Assembly: GCF_030272615.1 (NCBI RefSeq) | Contig: NC_081414.1 | Location: forward strand, 813,854,569-813,918,568 | From: Cryptomeria japonica | Taxonomy: Eukaryota; Streptophyta; Pinopsida; Cupressales; Cupressaceae | Direction of reading: 5' to 3' | DNA length: 64,000 bases | Part shown: positions 1 to 9,845 of the stretch, one piece after another | Position numbering within the stretch: position 1 is the stretch's first letter | How the letters are laid out: each line of letters starts with the position of its first letter | Program-made: the position numbers and the translations under genes | The notes under the pieces: model-generated | Told to the model about the DNA's origin: nothing | Seen by the model: only the letters and a program-made list of their open reading frames with translations | Databases searched by the model: none

Positions 1-1075
1 TTTAGCTAGCTGGCTAGATATGGGAGTACGCCCCTTAGATATTAGATGTGGGCATGATGGAGGAGTTTGCCAGATTGTTTGCAGCTCGTGCAGTGGCCAG
101 GATATCAGATCCAGCAGAGATGCGTCCCTCTTTTGATGATGATGAGGAGGAGGGGGGTGGTGATGGGTGATTTGATGATGGGGGAGATGATGGAGGAGAG
201 GGCCGAGGTCGACAAGGGAGAGGAGATCAGGGGAGGATAGGAGACAAAGCTAGAGATGGAGGGGATAGAGGGGATAGAGGGATTCAGGTGGAGAGAGTGG
301 TATGATGAGCTGTGATGGATAGAGGGAGGGGAGGTTTGGCGATTATGGAGGGGGGTGAGGAGAGAGTAGGAGAGGTGATAGCAGTGGTGGGAGGGATTCA
401 GGTGGAGAGAGTGTTACAGCGAGTTGCGATGGATAGAGGGAGGGGAGGTTTGGTGATTATGGAGGGGGGTGAGGAGAGAGTAGGAGAGGTGATAGCAACA
501 GTGGGAGGGACTGATGAGTTGAGATGACCAACTCAGAGGAGGAGGATTGATGTGCTACCCCCACCAGCACCAAGGATAGGGGGAAGGATGGGGACTACTT
601 CTTCCCAGGTGCCCCTTTAGATTCAGATCCTGACTCATCAGGAGGATGCACAAATTAGGGCCCTATAGTTGTCAGTATAGTAGTTGCAGGAACAACTATT
701 GACACAACAGCGATAGATCACACAACTGACGATGGAGTGGGATATAGTTTTGGATCAATTAGGTCGAGCTGAGGAGCTTGCAGGGAGTTTGCAGAGAGCT
801 ACAACAGGTGGCCTGATGAGAGACACTTTGAGAGAGTTGGCTTTGAGAGCTAAGGAGGTGGAGTACTATAGGAGGCACTATGAGGATGCGGTGCCCAGGG
901 AGTGCCAAGTTCAAAGTTTCACACAGTAGAGATCTAGTTGATCCCGAGAGACTAGGTCAAGGACAAAGAGCAGAGGCGTGACAAGGCCGTCTAGACATGA
1001 TCCACATGGAGATCCATGTGCTAGGACATCTGCTACGAGACCATCACCATCAGGAGATAGTCATACCTGAGAGAC
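1..1075 (+). pseudogene. C-terminal part of the antisense PMD gene of element B
   Basis: This is the 3' part of the plus-strand PMD gene that B carries opposite to its polyprotein. It aligns with element C from about 51300. Shared parts are the DP-x-EM-x-P segment followed by an Asp/Glu run (110-160), a Gly/Arg/Asp-rich stretch (160-530), a helical segment with EVEYYRRHYED (about 860-895) and a basic Ser/Arg tail (about 930-1075). Stops such as the TAG after 925 break it. The PMD core itself lies left of the window. The Gly-rich part has an internal duplication not found in C. The function of these proteins in retrotransposons is not established, and this copy is dead. Confidence 0.7.
281..508 (+). 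repeat. 114-bp tandem duplication inside the PMD pseudogene
   Basis: Two adjacent copies of a 114-bp purine-rich unit, starting at 281 and 395, differ at only a few bases. Each encodes the motif MDRGRGGL, an acidic stretch and a Val/Gly-rich stretch. Because 114 is a multiple of 3, the duplication keeps the reading frame. Element C has a single copy near 51630-51720, so the duplication is specific to B or its close relatives. Confidence 0.85.
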
Positions 1076-1506
1076 GTTGTCTCTATTGTATTTTGATCAT
1101 TTTGTTTTGTTGGGCACATACATGACATATTTTGTACATTTGAGCATTTCTTGATATATATATATGATACCATTTTCTTTGATCCTCATGTGATGTGTTA
1201 TGGATGATGCAAGGTTTATGCGATTTTATATGTGATGAATATGATGTGATAATGCAGGATGTATGAGATGTATCTTGAAAATGAGACGTAGGATATGATA
1301 TGATGATGTATCTTGAAAATGAGATGCATGATATGATATGATGTGAGATATATCTTGAAAATGAGATCCATGATATGCAACTATTTGTTTTGAGAATCCT
1401 TATTCTGCATTGGTCATCCCTGTATAGCCACATGTTGTTTTGCTTTCTTTGTAGTGTCATCATTGAGCATTGATTTGTTTGGGATATGTTAAAAATTTAT
1501 ACAAGC
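1076..1506. other. AT-rich spacer of element B with short tandem repeats
   Basis: No coding potential is seen. Three imperfect units of about 45 bp built on ATGTATCTTGAAAATGAGAT lie at about 1256-1375. The segment corresponds to 52271-52783 in element C and stops abruptly at the insertion of element A. Confidence 0.7.
1502..1506. repeat. Left target-site duplication of element A (CAAGC)
   Basis: CAAGC directly precedes the TGTAG start of the left LTR and recurs at 19281-19285 directly after the TCTACA end of the right LTR. The unfilled site in element C (52779-52783) has one CAAGC in matching flanks. Confidence 0.95.
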
Positions 1507-1845
1507 TGTAGCTAGGAATTCAGAAATCATTACAAGAAATATCAATACTAATCTAGCTCAATCAGAAAAGCTCAAATGCAATGATCAATCCTAAACACAC
1601 TCAATAAAGACATGAAAGTGAAACATTCAATATTAAAAACCAAGCAAACCAAATGCAGATCTGAATGTCTCCTTCATGCGGTTCCATTGTCCTTCTTTCT
1701 TCTTCAAATGGCTTTGATTGTGGATCTCACCTACTAGTGCATAAGCATGATGTGAAAGCAAGTAGACAAGATGATAGTGCAAGAATACTCGAAGCGTGAT
1801 TGATTCGACTAGGTAGTAGGGATCTTGATTGAAGAAATTCATCCA

Positions 1846-1852
1846 ATTTATA
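1846..1852 (-). promoter_or_regulatory. TATA box of the element A 3' LTR
   Basis: TATAAAT on the minus strand lies about 1.2 kb into the LTR. It is conserved in all four LTRs of the A family (also 18113-18119, 27632-27638 and 43916-43922) within the same surrounding context. Transcription would begin about 30 bp downstream, making U3 about 1.2 kb and R-U5 about 0.3 kb. The U3/R limit is inferred. Confidence 0.6.
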
Positions 1853-2399
1853 GACAAATTGGAGAAAAGACCAGATTAGCATGACATCGATATTAGAGGC
1901 AATTGGTTTTGAAAATGGCAAAATTGAGTGGGAAGAAGAAGGTTATGACACCTTCTATGTCATGAATTATGACATATTGCCAATGCAAAGTTTAGAGAAC
2001 TAGAATATTATGACATCTTGCTATGCCAAAAGTATGACGCATGAGAAATTCATGCTTCCACCGAAGCACAAAAATAGGGAGACTTAAAGAGAAATTAATT
2101 AGGTGGAAATTGAAATTAGGAAATTAGAAAATAGGTGGAAATTAGGAATTAGGAAAATTAGAAATGAGGAAATTAGAAAATAGGTGGAAATTAGGAATTA
2201 GGAAAATTAGAAATGAGGAAATTAGGAATAATAAGTGAATTAATTAACAATTTTTCATTCATCAATTAATTCACACAAAGAGAGGGAATTAATTAGCCAA
2301 TTAAATAAATATTTAATTGTGACAAGAAAACTTAGGATAAATAAATAAATTATTTAACCTAGAGGGAAAATGACAAACAAGATTAAATGAATAAATCAT

Positions 2400-2765
2400 A
2401 AAACCTTAGAAGATAAATTAGAAATGCAAGGATGACAATTAGGTCAAATCGATCGCAAAATGACAAGAACGACAATGATTGATGACAAAATAGATTGCAA
2501 AAATGACAAGATTGAAAATGGCCATGATCAATGACAAATCGATTGCAAGATGATAAGATTGAAAATGACAACGATCGATGAAAAATCAATCGCATGATGA
2601 TAAGATTGAAAAATGACAACAATCGATGACAAGTCGATCGCAAAATGACAAGATTGAAAAGAAGACAACGATTGACGATTGATGACAAATCAATCGCAAA
2701 ATGACAAGACTTAAAAAAGAGGATAATGATCGATGACAAATCGATCGCGTGATGATAAGATTGGT
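2400..2765 (-). repeat. Tandem U3 repeats with ATCGATCG core (element A, 3' LTR)
   Basis: About eight imperfect units of 40-60 bp repeat the pattern GATGACAAATCGATCGCAAA followed by ATGACAAGATTGAAAA. They lie in U3, about 300-660 bp from the LTR start. Many units keep the palindrome ATCGAT or CGATCG. The matching block in the 5' LTR is at 18645-18985. A' LTRs hold about five units. Repeated U3 units often act as enhancers in LTR elements; that role is inferred here. Confidence 0.75.
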
Positions 2766-3060
2766 AACAGGAAAAAACCCTGATTAGGATTGACGATGTC
2801 CAAAATGATGACAAATGAGCACGCACATTGATGCGATAGGATAAGATTGACCAAAATCATGACTGAAGATTGTTGTCGACAAGACCAAATTTGAGAGTGA
2901 GATAGATGAAGAATGTAGAAGGACTTGATGCTCACAAATGATAAAGACCAAGTGTGAATCATAGGAGAAATGTCAATGCGACGCAAAAACCCTAAAATAA
3001 GGCAATGCACAAATGTTAAAGTACGATTCCGCAAGCATTGACCATTTTTAGGTGTCTACA

Positions 3061-3076
3061 TTTTGCCCGTCTTTGA
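3061..3076 (-). other. Polypurine tract of element A
   Basis: On the minus strand AAAGACGGGCAAAA directly precedes the 3' LTR start TGTAGAC. A' has the purer form AAAGAGGGGCAAAA at the same place. This is the expected primer for plus-strand DNA synthesis; the C in GACGGG is probably a decay mutation. Confidence 0.85.
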
Positions 3077-3343
3077 GACAATGCGATTTTAAGAGTTGTT
3101 TCAAAGAACAATAATGAAAATGCCCCAGACAATGATAATGACATATTCATGCCCCCTCGAGAAATTGGCCAGAAACATGCAGAAAAGAGGCCAATTGATT
3201 GATAAAAATGATAAGATACGATGGGAGCAAATAGACTGACAATTGGAGACCGGATGCACAAAGGACAAGCAATTGAAGGTGCAAAAGACTGTGACCAACA
3301 TAAGATGGAGAGGGTGCACGTCCATCTATGCACTGACAAAGAT

Positions 3344-3351
3344 CTATAAAG
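3344..3351 (+). promoter_or_regulatory. TATA box upstream of the antisense PMD gene (element A)
   Basis: CTATAAAG on the plus strand lies about 600 bp upstream of the ATG at 3945. A' has CTATAAAT in the same context at 29027-29034, within a well conserved block of about 120 bp. It could drive the antisense gene from inside the element, independently of the LTR. Promoter function is inferred from sequence and position only. Confidence 0.5.
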
Positions 3352-3600
3352 GAGACAAAGAGGGTGAAAAGAGCTCATTTGCACTAGCCAAAGAGGAGGA
3401 TTTGTTGCTCTGGACAAGGACACTTGCAGAGAGATGGTGAACATTCCAATGGCAGATCACCTTGAAGAACATGTATGCACATACAGATGATCGAATGATG
3501 CAGGAGCAGCGGTATGTATCTCAAAAACCCATATTGTCAATTTCATGAATTTGACTTGCTTGTGGGACATTGCAGGGCCCACAGAAAAAGCAAAAACTGA

Positions 3601-3690
3601 CTTCTACGCTTGTGTAGTGTCTTTTGCGCTTGTGTAGGGTACACAGGCGCAGTTTGTTACTACACAAGCGTAGGAGTCATCACACAGGTG
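3601..3690. repeat. Nested inverted repeats of the ACACAGGCGCAG-type motif (3' side, element A)
   Basis: CTACGCTTGTGTAG (3604-3617) is a perfect 14-bp inverted match to CTACACAAGCGTAG (3660-3673). Inside it GCGCTTGTGT and ACACAGGCGC pair 9 of 10 around a 5-nt loop, and one more forward copy follows at about 3683. The same motif in direct orientation recurs in the leader at 17495-17668. A' has an equivalent cluster at 29280-29400. Confidence 0.8.
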
Positions 3691-3849
3691 CAATTGTGCA
3701 TTGGGAACCCTAGTTTGGTCAAAAATGGCATGCGAATGATCCAAAAAGGGGGGATAAGAATAGGATAGGTCAAAATAGATAAAGAACACCCTGATTTGGA
3801 CATGAAACAAGGAAATGCAGCCCATAGGAGCAAACCCTAAAACTGACAA

Positions 3850-5702
3850 AATGTGCCCCAATTGTGACGTAGAGTCGACAATATCTATTGATCACATGGG
3901 AGAACCGACCGGACTGCTTCATGTTATGACATAGACTCAGGAGCATGGACAGAGATACATTAGTAGGACTTGGGATATACTATATCACATTCATGCCTGA
4001 TATTAGGGCAAAAACAGGACTACTTACCGCATTGGCAGAGCGATGGCATTCAGAGACTTCCTCCTTCCATCTGGTGACTAGAGAGGCAACTGTGACACTA
4101 GAGGATGTATGGTGCATCCTCCGCATTCTAATTCATGGGGAGATGGTAGAGTATGACCCAGTGATAGGGAGAGATGTGTTGTGCAGATTATTTGAGTGCG
4201 ACACAAATGATTTGGATATCGTAGAGAGGGAGATTGGTTGGGAGACCATGGCATTAGAGTATGATCAATGATATGTGGTGATAGCAGTGGTGATAGCATG
4301 CCTACTAGTAGGAGACAGACAAGGACATGGATTCCCTATTGGATGGGGAAGAGTGCTAGAGTGGATGGAGATAGAGGGGATGGTGTACACATGGGGACCA
4401 TGTGTACTTGCGATGCTATATTTTCAGTTGCATCAGATAGCATATCAGGGAGTTCAGACTTTGAGCTATGAAGTCACACTGTTATAGGTATGGGAATTTG
4501 AGCACATAGCCATATGTCAACCAATTGTAGAGAGACAGGTATTACCACATCGACCATATGTATACTGCTATGGGGGAGCACTGAAATAGGGTTTGTTTGG
4601 ATACATACTATATTGGCGACATGAGCTAGACAGATTGAGAGAGTTTACATGGAGGCCATATCTTGATTTCCCTGGATGGTTAGATGATAGTGATGAGCTA
4701 TCGTATTGTAGATAAGAGAGGTACCTGATTGGGTGACCAGTGAATCACCAAAGAGTCATTGAGATGTACCTGCCAGAGAGAGTCAGATGACAGTTTGGGG
4801 AGAGGCAGGATGTACCTAGAGGGACTACACACTTTGCCCGATCTCACAGAGAGACAAGTTAGTGGGGGAGGATGATTCAGCCACACATAGCATATGCTGA
4901 CTTCACACAGCTATAGTAGAGATAGTGGGATTGGAGGTCAAATGTGGTGGACGCCGAGACAATAGAGGAGTATGAGCGATGGTTTGCACGATGATGGCCA
5001 GTGCCATTAATAGATCCGGACATTCCAGTACCTAGGAGACAGGAGGACTTCCCACTTGCTGGAGAGGAGGAAGGAGATGATGAGGATGAGGAGGATGAGG
5101 GTGGAGATGAGGATGAGGGGGATGACAAGCATGGAGATGATGGTGGGGATGACGATGATGAGCCAGACTCAGCTGATCAGGAGGCATTGTAGGATATATC
5201 CATAGAGCCGGAGATAGCTAGGATAGAGGAGATGGAGATGTGTAGGGATACCATAGCGAGTCAGCATGATCACATTGCGACATTAGAGAGATAGAATGCC
5301 ATCTTGAGGATAGAGCAGGATTAGTTCAGAGCGGAGATAGCCAGACTCACAGCGGCTCGAGATACAACAATAGCTCAGGCACAACGAGAAGAATAGAGAG
5401 TCACTGAGTACATTGGGTCGATTAGGGATGCCAGTGCACGTGAGATGGAACAGATGTTGGTAGAGATTGGTGAGGAGATACATCATTGGAGGACACTATA
5501 TGAGAGTGCAGTTCCACCAGAGCAGAGACAAGCATCATATCGGACATGATCAAGGACAGAGAGCAGGGCACGCTCTCGGAGGTCAGTGAGCAGCATGGGG
5601 GTGAGTGGACCTATGAGACCACCACAGCCAGGACTTGGGATAGGAGGGACATCATTCTTGAGACATGTCAGGGATGAGGAGGACAGAGGGAGCACCCAGT
5701 GA
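3850..5702 (+). pseudogene. Antisense plant mobile domain (PMD) protein gene of element A, with in-frame stops
   Basis: The likely start is ATG 3945. The frame then runs 585 codons to TGA 5700-5702 with no net frameshift, but about a dozen or more stops interrupt it (first at 4269, CGA changed to TGA). Residues 30-65 hold the PMD signature: AERWHSET, FHL, TVTLEDVW and IHGEM. Then come a mostly hydrophobic body, a basic stretch near residue 360 (VPRRQED), an Asp/Glu run at about 373-410, a predicted coiled coil at about 430-520, and an Arg/Ser-rich tail at about 530-560. PMD proteins occur as host genes (MAIN/MAIL type) and inside transposable elements. Here the gene lies opposite to gag-pol between integrase and the 3' LTR. 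Homology is clear; its role is unknown. Confidence 0.85.
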
Positions 5703-7295
5703 CAAAGGCACATGCTCCTTACGACTGAGACAGATGTAGTTTGACATTATGTAGTCAGCTTGCGAGCCATACTTAGGATAGACAGTCCAATTTTGTACTT
5801 TGATATTATTGTGGTATATGATATGATATGCATCAATATGATGGGATGCAATGTGTTATGACTTATAGTTATTTTCCATGTATGGATGACTTATGCACTG
5901 TTGATTGTGAAACATGTATGGATACATTTTGATGTGTTTTTGATGCATTTATAATATGAAATGGATAAAATGCTTGATGTGATGCTTGATGTAATGCAAA
6001 TGTACTAACCAAATGGATGCAGGATGCATCAGATGTGTGTGGAGAAATCAGAGCACGAGACTGGACTGACTATCCAAACTAACAAAAGAAATGTTAGTAA
6101 GAAGAAATAAGACAGAGGACAGTTAGAGGCGAAGAAAAACCTGCTTTCAATAATGCACTTTGTAGGTGAGAACATTTATTTAATATAGAAAAATGGATGC
6201 ATAGCATCATGGCATTGAAGGCCAGAGCTGAAATGCAACCCTTTTTGCTAAAGACAGACACATCGCATACAAACAGTAATCACAACAAAAACAGAAAGGG
6301 ACCATGAACCGTCCCGGTCACTCTAAATCACTCAGTGACATCATCGAGCAACATAGGAACATGGTCAAAGAGAAATCAGTAAATGATAAGACTCACTAAT
6401 TCCAACAAGTCAAACAAACATCTTGATCTTCATTGTGAAAAGTTGAAAGTGCTGATAGGACGATCATGTTGTCTAGTTTCAAGACATGTGGTACCCTGTC
6501 TAAGACAGGACATAGTTTGGTTTCGACGAGTATACCACACCCTATATAAGACCCATGAGAGTGTGCCAAGGATGAATGATATTGATGTTAATGTTCGATT
6601 GATATGACAATTGTGATCAGTTTGAATATCTGGTTTGATTGAAAAAGGTCATTTGTGAATGCATGATTTCAGTAAAGTGCAGTGTGTGATTGTGTGTCAT
6701 TGGAGGGATGCTTAGCGATCTGTCGATGCACAAGGGGGATATTTTTTGTTTTGTTTTTCAAGTTTTTATAATGTTTTTGTTCATTTTTTCAGGACTTTAT
6801 TTGACTTTTTAGGGATTTTTTAAGGACATTTTTTGATTTTTTAAAATTTTTTTCAGGACATTTTTCAATTTTTTTCAGGACATTTTTTCCATTTTTTTAA
6901 TTTTTTTTAAGGAAATTTTTCAATTTTTTTTGATTTTTTTCAAGACATTTTTCAATTTTTTTTGATTTTTTTAAGGACATTTTTCAATTTTTTTTGATTT
7001 TTTTCAAGACATTTTTCAATTTTTTTAAATTTTTTTTAGGACATTTTAAATTCAAAAGTTCCAATGATTGATCATGACAAGGGGAACACACACAATGCAC
7101 ATCTGAAAGACATATATATAGACCGGGACCGAAACATATGTACAAGAAACAGAGTATGCAAGACAACGATGTTGACCAATCACGGGTTTGGAACAGAACA
7201 TTGGGTCAGGACAAAGATAGACATGATAAACCGACTGAGAGAAAGCATAGATAGAAATCAGGACAGATGACGGAGCAATGATCTCATTACTTATG
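5703..7295. other. Non-coding spacer of element A between PMD pseudogene and integrase
   Basis: No gene is seen. The region is AT-rich and aligns with 31370-33041 in A' at roughly 88 % by eye. It includes a conserved patch at about 6300-6360 with the palindrome TCACTCAGTGA, the plus-strand sequence CTATATAAG near 6542, and T-rich repeats at 6735-7045. About 135 bp present in A' near 31965-32096 are missing here at about 6272. Confidence 0.7.
6735..7045 (-). repeat. A-rich (sense) tandem repeats in the 3' spacer of element A
   Basis: About ten units of 25-35 bp alternate long T runs with AGGACATTTTTCAA. On the sense (minus) strand they read as A-rich runs split by TTGAAAAATGTCCT. A shorter version lies at 32575-32790 in A'. 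Possible roles are slippage-generated filler or a polyadenylation-like region; nothing in the sequence decides between them. Confidence 0.75.
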
Positions 7296-7360
7296 GTGCC
7301 TGATTGCCAGGTTTTCACCATGGTACTTGCCCAAAGCGCCTGTTTGCCGGGTTTTCACTA
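7296..7360 (-). promoter_or_regulatory. Conserved motif pair just downstream of integrase (element A)
   Basis: Two copies of a 25-bp sequence close to GCGCCTGTTTGCCAGGTTTT followed by CAC lie at 7296-7320 and 7336-7360, about 120 bp beyond the integrase stop and next to a T-rich tract. The same motif follows integrase in A' (33042-33066, 33082-33106), B (20036-20060) and C (55198-55220), although the surrounding spacers of the two families are otherwise unalike. Its role is unknown. Confidence 0.75.
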
Positions 7361-7479
7361 AAGGGCGAATCATTTTTCTTTACTCTTTTTGTTCTTTTTT
7401 CTTTGTTTTTTCCCTTTTTTTGTATTTTTTTGTATTTTTTTCTTTTCAGGATCATATTTGAAAAGGAGCTGATAGAACA

Positions 7480-8919
7480 TTATGCCCAGTACTTGCGAAG
7501 GTGCATGCTATTGACAGGATCAGACAAAGGTTCACCTTCTGGGGTGGCAAGCTGATATGCCTTCGAGCCATAGGCTGCAGTCACTATAAAAGGCCCAACC
7601 GAGTTAGGTTCAAACTTTCCTTTGATGATGTCAGTCGATTGTGCATTCTTAGGGTTTGCCTTTAAAACTAGATCTCCCACTTTGAAGTGTCACCCTTTAA
7701 CCTTCTTATTATAAGAGCGACAGAGATGGTTTTGATATGCTTGCAAATGTGTCAGGGCTGTTTGACGTTTCTCATCTAACATCTCAAGCTGATGCAACCA
7801 AGAGACTCTGTGTGTCTCATCATCAATCAGATGTTGCAAAGAAACATGCAAGGAAGGAGTCTCCACTTCCAAGGGTAAAATGGCTTCCGCACCATACACC
7901 AAGGAATAAGGTGTTGCGCTAGTAGGTGTGCGGATAGAAGTGCGATAAGCCCATTGTGCTGGATTCAACTGTACATACCAATCTCGACCAACATCATTGA
8001 CAACCTTTTTCAGGATCTTGATAATGGTTTTATTTGATGCTTCAACTTGACCATTACCCTATGGGTAGTATGGACTGGAGAAATGGTGTTGGATGTGAAA
8101 CTTTTCACAGAGTTCCTTGACATCTTTATTCTTAAAGGGTTGACCATTATCTATGACTATGGCAAGGGGAACCCCATATCTGCATATGATATAATTCAAT
8201 AGGAATTTTGAAATTTGCACATCAGTGATATAGGTCATGGGGATAGCCTCGATCCATTTTGTAAAATACTCTATGGCTGTAATGATGAACTTATAACCAT
8301 TTGCAGATGTCGGGTGAATCTTGCTAATAAGATCCAATCCCCATTAAGAGAAGGGCCACGAAGATATGACAGAATGAAGCTCTTGGGCTGGTGCATGAAT
8401 GTAATTTCCATGGATCTGGCATTTGTAACACTTCTTAACAAAATCATGAACATCCTTCTCCAGAGTGGGCCAATAATACCCGACACGAATCAACTTTTTG
8501 GCCAAGCTAAGACCATTGAAATGGCCCCCACATATACCATCATGAACCTTGTGTAAAGCCTTTTGTGCTTTATCAGAATCCAAACACCTAAGGAGGGTAT
8601 GGTCAAAGGAACAACAGTAAAGGGTGTTAGCAATGATGATATACTTGGCTGTCTGTCGGATGAAGGCTCGGTGATGGTTAGCAGAAAGGTTAGGTGGTAA
8701 GGTTTGGGATTTCAAATATTGATATACATCATTGTACCATGGAGAGTTAGGACCAACAAGAATGCACATCACATCTACTGTCGGAATGTCAAAAGAAGGG
8801 ACAAGCAACTGTTCAACCAAAAATTCACATTTGTCCATATTACGGGGCATATTTATCATGGAAGCGATCGTAGCCATTGCATCGGCTGACTTGTTTTGCA
8901 TTCTTCGAACTTGACTAAA
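7480..8919 (-). pseudogene. Integrase of element A (broken)
   Basis: The N-terminal zinc-binding region shows H-x8-H (VHDGICGGH) and CYKC, preceded by the YYWPTLEKD segment. The catalytic core follows with the WIEAIPM region, the second Asp in IDNGQPF and the Glu in GQVEASNK. The C-terminal part has WAYRTS, YSLVYGAEA, then GDLVLK and GPF, and ends HLRKYWA followed by a stop at 7480-7482. Pieces at 8344-8901, 8059-8337, 7690-7968 and 7480-7680 share one frame, separated by stops (such as TAG at 8058 within the YYP-GNGQ segment). Integrase would insert the cDNA into chromosomes; this copy cannot be made whole. Confidence 0.9.
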
Positions 8920-9845
8920 ATGATAGCCATGAATTTTGTCTTGAAGAAATCTACCATATGCTTATAGGGAATAAGCTTTTCATCTTTTGTTTCGTAGTCA
9001 TCATTCACTTGACAAATGACTAATTGAGAATCTTTATAGACCTGTAAATGTGTGATGTTCCAATGGACCGCTACTCAGAGTCCTGTGACCAGTGCTTCAT
9101 ACTCTGCAATGTTATTGGTACAATGGAAATTTATTCTGTAGGACTTGGGAATAGCATCACCTTGAGGGGTGACAAACAATATGCCTACTCTGGACCCGAA
9201 CTTGGTATGGGACCCATCAAAGTATAACTTCCATTCATTAGAAGATGTGAGAGCAAAGACGGATTCATTTGGAAAATCAGTCAACATGGGATGATCATCA
9301 TAAATAGGAGCCTCTGGAAGTTGATCCGCTATGAATTTCCCTTTTATTGCCTTTCGCTCCATATACTCAATATCAAATTCACTAAGGATCATAACCCATT
9401 TTGCTAGGCGACCCGTCAAAGCTGCTCTGCTAAGCAAGTATTTCAAGGGATCAATTTTTGCAACCAACAATGTCTGGTGATTTAACATATAGTGTTGGAG
9501 TTTCTGTGTTGCAAAGACCACTGCTAAGCATGCCTGTTCAATAGTTGAATAATTCAGCTCATAGCCTACTAGTGTCTGGTTGATATAATAAATAGCTCAC
9601 TCTTTTGCCATTCTCATCCTGTTGAGCCAAGAGAACTCCTAGTGCCATTTCAGTTGCAGAAATATACAATATAAATGGCTTTCCTTCTATAGGAGAGATT
9701 AGGATAGGTGACGACAACAAATAGTCCTTGAGAGCTTGAAAGGCTGATTGACATTGCTCAGTCCATTTCAATGTGACTCCTTTATGCAATAGATGCTGGA
9801 ATGGATGACATTTGTCAGCCAACTGAGCTATAAAGTGGTGGGTTG
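8920..9845 (-). pseudogene. RNase H plus second archaeal-type RNase H of element A (broken)
   Basis: The upstream part (9340-9845) is the RNase H linked to reverse transcriptase, with LYISATEMALGVLLAQQD, then KIDPLKYLL and GRLAKWVMILSEFDIEY. The downstream part (about 8920-9270) is the additional archaeal-type RNase H: WKLYFDGS, GILFVTPQG, TNNIAEYEALVTGL and an E/DSQLV-type segment. This second domain marks Tat-clade elements. The piece 9075-9521 is in a different frame from its neighbours, so indels lie on both sides. The first RNase H removes template RNA. The role of the second is not settled. Confidence 0.88.

Larger units (their letters stand above)
1507..3060 (-). repeat. 3' LTR of element A
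   Basis: This 1554-bp repeat is nearly identical to 17774-19280. On the minus strand it begins TGTAGACACCTAAAAATGG and ends CCTAGCTACA. It is about 47 bp longer than its partner because a unit of about 48 bp at 2105-2225 is duplicated in tandem. Minus-strand ORFs in this region are products of the tandem repeats, not genes. Confidence 0.95.

Noticed and set aside
2383-2826. Minus-strand ORF of 147 codons in the LTR (and its copies at 18603 and 44423)
   Set aside because: It is produced by the U3 tandem repeats; composition is repetitive, copies differ by stops, and it lies across promoter sequence.
3243-3440. Plus-strand ORF of 65 codons upstream of the PMD gene
   Set aside because: A' does not keep it in a convincing way, and it overlaps the putative TATA box.
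6542-6552. CTATATAAG as a second plus-strand promoter in A
   Set aside because: A' has CTGTATAAG at this place, and no reading frame follows on either strand.
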